A DNA stretch of 41,993 nucleotides from an uncultured Pelagibacteraceae bacterium (GTDB lineage: Bacteria; Pseudomonadota; Alphaproteobacteria; Pelagibacterales; Pelagibacteraceae), in assembly GCA_902607625.1 (NCBI GenBank), contig CACLKR010000009.1, positions 1 through 41,993 of the forward strand, written 5' to 3'. The translations under genes were made by a program, and so were the position numbers. The notes below the pieces were generated by a model. That model ran no database searches, was not told the DNA's origin, and saw only the letters and a program-made list of their open reading frames with translations. Below are positions 38,504 through 41,993 of the stretch, piece by piece (position 1 is the first letter of the stretch; each line of letters begins with the position of its first letter).

Positions 38504-39562
38504 TTAGAACGCTAATCCTAGTGAAACTACTGTGGCACTTACGTCGCCCGAAGCTGCACTATTGAATAAAGCATTATCAGCTTTAACATCAGCAACTCTT
38601 AATGACGCTCCGCCCATTGTGTAAGCGATTTGCCATGAGTCTACTGTGACTCTACGGCTAGCCTCTGTACCTTGCACATTAGAATTGTTGTACGCTGCTT
38701 TACGACTTTCCCACTTACCATAACTCACTGACAGGTCGTCATTTACATTAAATGCGACACCATAAGCACTAGCTTTGTAAGTGTTATAAGCGGTAGCACT
38801 GCTTTCCTCACCTGAGTATTCAGCAGATGCTTGTACACCAAGAGAAAGTGGACCTATATCATAAGTCACACCAGCAACACCTTGGTATGCATCCGTGTCA
38901 AGAGTAGCACCATCATAGATTGTCTCATTGTGTGCACCAGCGAAAATATTCAGGCCTGATAAAATCTCAGTACCTAATGAAGGATTCATATTAATTGTAA
39001 TATCAATACCTCCGTTATTATCCGCCGCCGCAGGAACACCACCACCAGTTTTGTCAGCAGTATCCGTTGTTCCCATAACAGGAGCATAAGCAACCTTAAG
39101 TGTAGTACCCACAACTGTAGGGAAAGTATACTGAACGTTCATGTTTGGACCAACACCTGATACTAGACCTCTCATACCTGTTGCGAGACCTGCACCCCAT
39201 GGTTCCTCCCATGCCGTAGGCATTTTATCATCATATGCCTGTATACCGTTTCCGCTATCACCTGAGTTGAAGTTTAAGCTTCCAAGACCACCCATGTTCA
39301 AATCAATTACTGAAGACGAATACGCATTTGCATTCGTATTTGCAATTGTAAGAGCAAAGGTCCAACCGTTATCAAGTTCTCCACTACCTTTTAAAGAATA
39401 GTTAGAACCCATACCAATTGGGTTACCTGTCGTATCTGCGCCTAACGAAATATACGTTAAGTCAGCACCACCAGTTACTGTAAGATCACCTGCGTTAGCA
39501 GCTGAAATTGCAGCTAGAGATCCGCAAAGAGCTGAACAACCAACTTTAGTTAATTTATTCAT
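38504..39562 (-). CDS. Outer-membrane porin, copy 1
   Basis: The 352-residue precursor has a signal peptide cleaved after AANA (residue 24) and a mature part beginning GDLTVTGGADLTYISL. The mature protein is rich in Gly, Ser, Thr and alternating beta segments, and the last strand ends VVSLGLAF with a terminal Phe, the standard outer-membrane barrel signal. FNVNDDLSVSYGKWES and ASLRVADVK are barrel-strand patterns shared with the adjacent paralogue. It is probably a general diffusion porin of the alphaproteobacterial type; substrate preference cannot be read. Codons are less AT-biased than in the neighbours, as in highly expressed genes. It lies 25 bases after copy 2 and is followed by a strong terminator. 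Confidence 0.85.
   Translation of the reverse strand: MNKLTKVGCSALCGSLAAISAANAGDLTVTGGADLTYISLGADTTGNPIGMGSNYSLKGSGELDNGWTFALTIANTNANAYSSSVIDLNMGGLGSLNFNSGDSGNGIQAYDDKMPTAWEEPWGAGLATGMRGLVSGVGPNMNVQYTFPTVVGTTLKVAYAPVMGTTDTADKTGGGVPAAADNNGGIDITINMNPSLGTEILSGLNIFAGAHNETIYDGATLDTDAYQGVAGVTYDIGPLSLGVQASAEYSGEESSATAYNTYKASAYGVAFNVNDDLSVSYGKWESRKAAYNNSNVQGTEASRRVTVDSWQIAYTMGGASLRVADVKADNALFNSAASGDVSATVVSLGLAF
39475..39507 (-). repeat. 33-base identical segment shared with porin copy 2 (5' coding region)
   Basis: This segment encodes the signal-peptide cleavage region and the first mature residues (SAANAGDLTV). It is identical base for base to 40505-40537 in the other porin gene, while flanking codons differ even at silent positions. 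This suggests recent gene conversion or a duplication with local constraint. Confidence 0.85.
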
Positions 39563-39587
39563 AATTTACCTTTTGCCTTTCTCTAAG

Positions 39588-40592
39588 TTAAAACGCTAAG
39601 CCCAAAGATATAACTGTTGCATCTAGCTGTGAAGTAGCTGCAGTAGAATATGATTGGTTTGATACATCAATTTCAGCAATGCTAAACGTTGCACCACCCA
39701 TTGTGTAAGATGCTTGTAAAGAATCAGCTTCTGCTGTGTTTGAGTTTTCTTTTGTTGACTCAACATGCCCATAACCGATTGACAAATCATCATTAACGTT
39801 AAATGTAACGCTGTACGCTGTATTGTCATACTCTCCGTTTGTAGCAAGACCCGTATCATCACGACTTTGTTGGAAACCAACTGTAAATCCACCTGAAGCG
39901 TATTTAATACCAACTACTCTTTCAGACGAATCACCACTGATTGTTGTCGCGTTTTGGAATTGGTTAACTTCTGACATACCACCGTAGATAGTTAAACCAC
40001 CTACACCGTGTAAGTCCTCACTAGCTTCTACAGCTAAATCCCAACCTGAGTCTAATGTACCACCACCTGTACCTGCAGCTTTATCACTTGCTGGTTCGTC
40101 ATCCGCATTAGGAGAGAACGCAATATATGCTGTAAGTCCATCTGGAGTAGCTTCTGGTTTCAACTCAATTGTTGCACCACCTGAAGTACCAGCTATTGTA
40201 GTAATTCCAGCGCTTAGTCCAGCTCCATCAGCTTCTTCCCAAACTGTTGGCGTGTTATCGTCGTAACGATCGATACCTGTTCCAGATCCACCTTGGTTAA
40301 CTAAGATAGCTCCGACACCGGGTACTGTTACTGTAACGCTTGTATTTGAATAAGCGTTAGCATTAGTCATCGCAATGGATAAATCAACTGTCCAACCGTT
40401 TTCAAGTTCTCCTGAGCCAGCAAGGCCAAAGTTAGAACCCATACCGATTGGGTTACCAGTGACTTGGTCAGATAATGATATCCATGTCAAATCTGCTCCA
40501 CCACTTACTGTAAGATCACCTGCGTTAGCAGCTGAAAATGCAGCCAGAGATCCGCACAATGCAGATGCTCCGATTTTGTTTAATTTATTCAT
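39588..40592 (-). CDS. Outer-membrane porin, copy 2
   Basis: From the ATG at 40592 the precursor has 334 residues. This start is preferred over the one at 40625 because AAGGAG (40604-40599) lies 6 bases upstream and the protein then begins MNKLNKIGASALCGSLAA, as in copy 1. Cleavage after AANA gives a mature GDLTVSGGADLTWISL. The C-terminus ends VISLGLAF. Signal peptide, first strand, GNPIGMGSN, NDDLSIGYG and C-terminus match copy 1, while the long middle region is very different, suggesting diversified surface loops or pore. It is the promoter-proximal member of the porin pair and has the only textbook Shine-Dalgarno sequence I noted in the window. Confidence 0.85.
   Translation of the reverse strand: MNKLNKIGASALCGSLAAFSAANAGDLTVSGGADLTWISLSDQVTGNPIGMGSNFGLAGSGELENGWTVDLSIAMTNANAYSNTSVTVTVPGVGAILVNQGGSGTGIDRYDDNTPTVWEEADGAGLSAGITTIAGTSGGATIELKPEATPDGLTAYIAFSPNADDEPASDKAAGTGGGTLDSGWDLAVEASEDLHGVGGLTIYGGMSEVNQFQNATTISGDSSERVVGIKYASGGFTVGFQQSRDDTGLATNGEYDNTAYSVTFNVNDDLSIGYGHVESTKENSNTAEADSLQASYTMGGATFSIAEIDVSNQSYSTAATSQLDATVISLGLAF
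40505..40537 (-). repeat. 33-base identical segment shared with porin copy 1 (5' coding region)
   Basis: This is the partner of 39475-39507. It lies at the same codon position in the paralogous gene and is identical over 33 bases. Confidence 0.85.
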
Positions 40593-40703
40593 AATTAACT
40601 CCTTCTTGTTGTTATTTGTATTCATATGAATTGTGCCAAAATAACACTGTAATAAGCGAAAAAAAATTGAAATAGATTAGCAATATCAATATTTTTTAAA
40701 TAT

Positions 40704-40719
40704 GTTGTATATTTGCAAC
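40704..40719. promoter_or_regulatory. Imperfect dyad GTTG-N8-CAAC upstream of the porin genes
   Basis: The sequence GTTGTATATTTGCAAC is an interrupted inverted repeat in the 224-base region between the porin pair and the DUF3576 gene. It is about 110 bases upstream of the porin start. It could be an operator; no known regulator motif is matched. Confidence 0.35.
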
Positions 40720-40733
40720 AATAATCCTTATTG

Positions 40734-40754
40734 ATAAATTAGCGGCTAATTTAT
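40734..40754. promoter_or_regulatory. Perfect 21-base palindrome between porin and DUF3576 genes
   Basis: Ten-base arms ATAAATTAGC and GCTAATTTAT flank a single G, with perfect symmetry. There is no T run of terminator type next to it, and it lies between two divergent genes rather than after one. A dimeric regulator site is therefore more likely than a terminator. Confidence 0.45.
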
Positions 40755-40779
40755 TGATCTTTTGTGGTTTTTAATAGTC

Positions 40780-40795
40780 ATTTTCAAATGAAAAT
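40780..40795. promoter_or_regulatory. Inverted repeat ATTTTCA-AA-TGAAAAT near the DUF3576 start
   Basis: Seven-base arms are perfectly complementary around a 2-base spacer, 21 bases before the ATG at 40817. It is the third dyad in the same intergenic region. It is AT-rich, so chance is possible. Confidence 0.3.
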
Positions 40796-40816
40796 TAATG
40801 TAATAAACATAGATCA

Positions 40817-41386
40817 ATGAGTATTTTAAATTATATGCCAAAAAAGCTCTTATTGTTGATAACTGGGTTAATTATTTTCTCTTTTTTGAATTCTTGTGGA
40901 ATTTATAATCCTTCAGATGCCAGGAAAGTTTCACCCAATTCAAAAGAAAGAGTAAAAAAAAATTTAGAAGAAGGTAAAGGATTCTCCATTGCAAAAACAC
41001 TTGGAGGATCTGAAGGAACTAATTATCAGTTCGCCAGTTCTAATCCTATGTGGAGAGCAACATTGGAAATACTTGATTTTTTACCTTTAGCAAATGTCGA
41101 TTATTCAGGAGGAATTATAACAACCGATTGGTATAACGAAGGAACCTCGCTGGATGAATCTATTAAAATTACAGTAAGATTTTTAACTAATGAAATAAGA
41201 TCAGATGGACTTAAGATAATTGTACATAAAAAACGTTGTAGTTCTCTACAAACATGTCAGGTAGTAAAAATTAGCTCAGCACTAGAGCATGAACTTCAAG
41301 TAGCTATTCTTAAAAAGGCAATTCTTTTTGACAAAGAATTCAGCAAAAAATATGGAAAAAAGTACAAAAGAGCTGAAATAAAATAA
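40817..41386 (+). CDS. DUF3576-family lipoprotein
   Basis: The 189-residue precursor has a hydrophobic signal ending in the lipobox LNSC (Cys27 from the first ATG), so it is a lipoprotein. An internal ATG at 40835 (MPKKLLLLI) gives a tidier signal peptide; neither start has a clear Shine-Dalgarno sequence. The body, with [31 protein letters not shown] and [22 protein letters not shown], matches the alphaproteobacterial DUF3576 family as I know it, whose gene usually precedes leuS, as here. The function is unknown; envelope assembly is a guess from location. A CSSLQTC pair may form a disulfide. Confidence 0.85.
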   Translation: MSILNYMPKKLLLLITGLIIFSFLNSCGIYNPSDARKVSPNSKERVKKNLEEGKGFSIAKTLGGSEGTNYQFASSNPMWRATLEILDFLPLANVDYSGGIITTDWYNEGTSLDESIKITVRFLTNEIRSDGLKIIVHKKRCSSLQTCQVVKISSALEHELQVAILKKAILFDKEFSKKYGKKYKRAEIK

Positions 41387-41414
41387 CTTATTTTGTAAAA
41401 TTTATTCTCTAATC

Positions 41415-41993
41415 ATGGAAAGATACAATATCAAAATTGTTGAAAAAAAATGGCAAGATATTTGGTCTAAAAATAAAACTCATGCCGCTATATTAGATAA
41501 AAACAAAAAAAAATTCTATTGTCTTGAAATGTTTCCATATCCATCTGGAAAAATTCATATGGGACACGTTCGTAATTATACAATTGGAGATGTTTTGGCC
41601 CGCTATAAAAAACTTCGTGGTTATAATGTTTTACATCCAATGGGTTGGGATTCGTTTGGACTCCCTGCAGAAAATGCTGCTCGTGAAAATAAACTACATC
41701 CTAGAGAGTGGACAAAAAAAAATATAGGAACCATGAAAAAACAATTAAAGCTTTTAGGTCTTTCATTAGATTGGGATCGTGAAATATCTACTTGTGACCC
41801 AGAATATTACAAACATCAACAAGAATTTTTTTTAGAATTATTTAAAAAAAAATTAGTTTATAAAAAAGATACTTATGTAAATTGGGATCCCGCTGAACAT
41901 ACAGTTTTAGCAAATGAACAAGTTATTGATGGTAAAGGGTGGCGCTCAGGTGTAGCTGTAGAAAGAAAGAAACTTTCACAATGGTTTTTTAAC
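41415..41993 (+). CDS. leuS: Leucyl-tRNA synthetase, N-terminal part (3' end outside window)
   Basis: The first 193 codons are visible and open to the window edge. The protein begins [17 protein letters not shown] and carries the HIGH-type motif in [20 protein letters not shown] (HMGH at 48-51). [13 protein letters not shown] and [17 protein letters not shown] are further leucyl-tRNA synthetase blocks. [19 protein letters not shown] marks the approach to the zinc and editing domains, which lie outside. It is 28 bases after the DUF3576 gene, the usual alphaproteobacterial arrangement, and is probably in the same transcript. Confidence 0.97.
   Translation, partial: MERYNIKIVEKKWQDIWSKNKTHAAILDKNKKKFYCLEMFPYPSGKIHMGHVRNYTIGDVLARYKKLRGYNVLHPMGWDSFGLPAENAARENKLHPREWTKKNIGTMKKQLKLLGLSLDWDREISTCDPEYYKHQQEFFLELFKKKLVYKKDTYVNWDPAEHTVLANEQVIDGKGWRSGVAVERKKLSQWFFN

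Noticed and set aside
39623-39913. 96-codon second frame inside porin copy 2
   Set aside because: Same-strand shadow of the porin coding sequence; composition (Met/Gln/Leu-rich) follows from the porin codons.
41524-41727. 67-codon open frame in the leuS region
   Set aside because: Out-of-frame reading of the highly conserved leuS N-terminus; no independent support.

Overview
The window is strongly AT-rich, densely packed, almost free of non-coding DNA and entirely housekeeping in content. Gene order and protein types point to an alphaproteobacterium with a streamlined genome. My best guess is the marine SAR11 (Pelagibacterales) type or a similarly reduced AT-rich lineage; no rRNA gene is present to settle this. 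I see no tRNA, rRNA, CRISPR array, transposase, integrase or phage gene. No stretch longer than about 225 bases lacks a gene.

Layout. (1) 1-3012: the 3' end of a HesA/MoeB/ThiF-type E1-like enzyme, a secreted SH3-domain protein and, facing them, the catalase-peroxidase katG. (2) 3109-5620: the unsaturated fatty-acid operon fabA-fabB-fabI. (3) 5617-24267, minus strand: one long block whose transcription order is murJ-trpS-nfu-(Bax-like)-tsaB-fur-miaB-phoH-ybeY-lnt-metK-nusA-infB-rbfA-rpsO-pnp. It is broken only by a plus-strand polysaccharide deacetylase at 18829-19884. The order matches a block widely conserved in alphaproteobacteria, but several usual members (rimI, corC, trmB, rimP, ylxR, truB) are absent. 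(4) 24320-29864: malic enzyme maeB, then dolP-rsmI divergent from an LpoA-like gene, then rdgB. (5) 29908-36028: grpE-dnaK-dnaJ-dapB-nth-adenosine kinase, with RpoH-type promoter motifs before dnaK and probably grpE and no hrcA. (6) 36015-38500: a compressed cluster of a 41-codon ArfA-like ribosome-rescue gene, a winged-helix regulator with a degenerate receiver, an L,D-transpeptidase, yggS and a ThiE/TenI-fold protein. (7) 38504-40592: two tandem paralogous porins. (8) 40817-41993: a DUF3576 lipoprotein and the 5' part of leuS.

The genes cover membrane lipid synthesis (fabA/B/I), envelope building and upkeep (murJ, lnt, L,D-transpeptidase, Bax-like glucosaminidase, LpoA-like, DolP, porins), translation and RNA metabolism (nusA, infB, rbfA, rpsO, pnp, miaB, tsaB, trpS, leuS, rsmI, ybeY, ArfA-like), proteostasis (grpE, dnaK, dnaJ), and metal or oxidative control (fur, katG, nfu).

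The most notable points are structural. They are a previously easy-to-miss ArfA-like gene starting with TTG; a divergent pair whose two start codons share the hexamer ATGCAT; a divergent pair (tsaB/deacetylase) with overlapping 5' ends and no conventional start for the secreted protein; convergent pairs that share stop codons; an intrinsic terminator lying inside a coding sequence; a possible attenuator before nusA; and a dyad-rich porin upstream region. I do not see a clearly new multi-gene defence or metabolic system.
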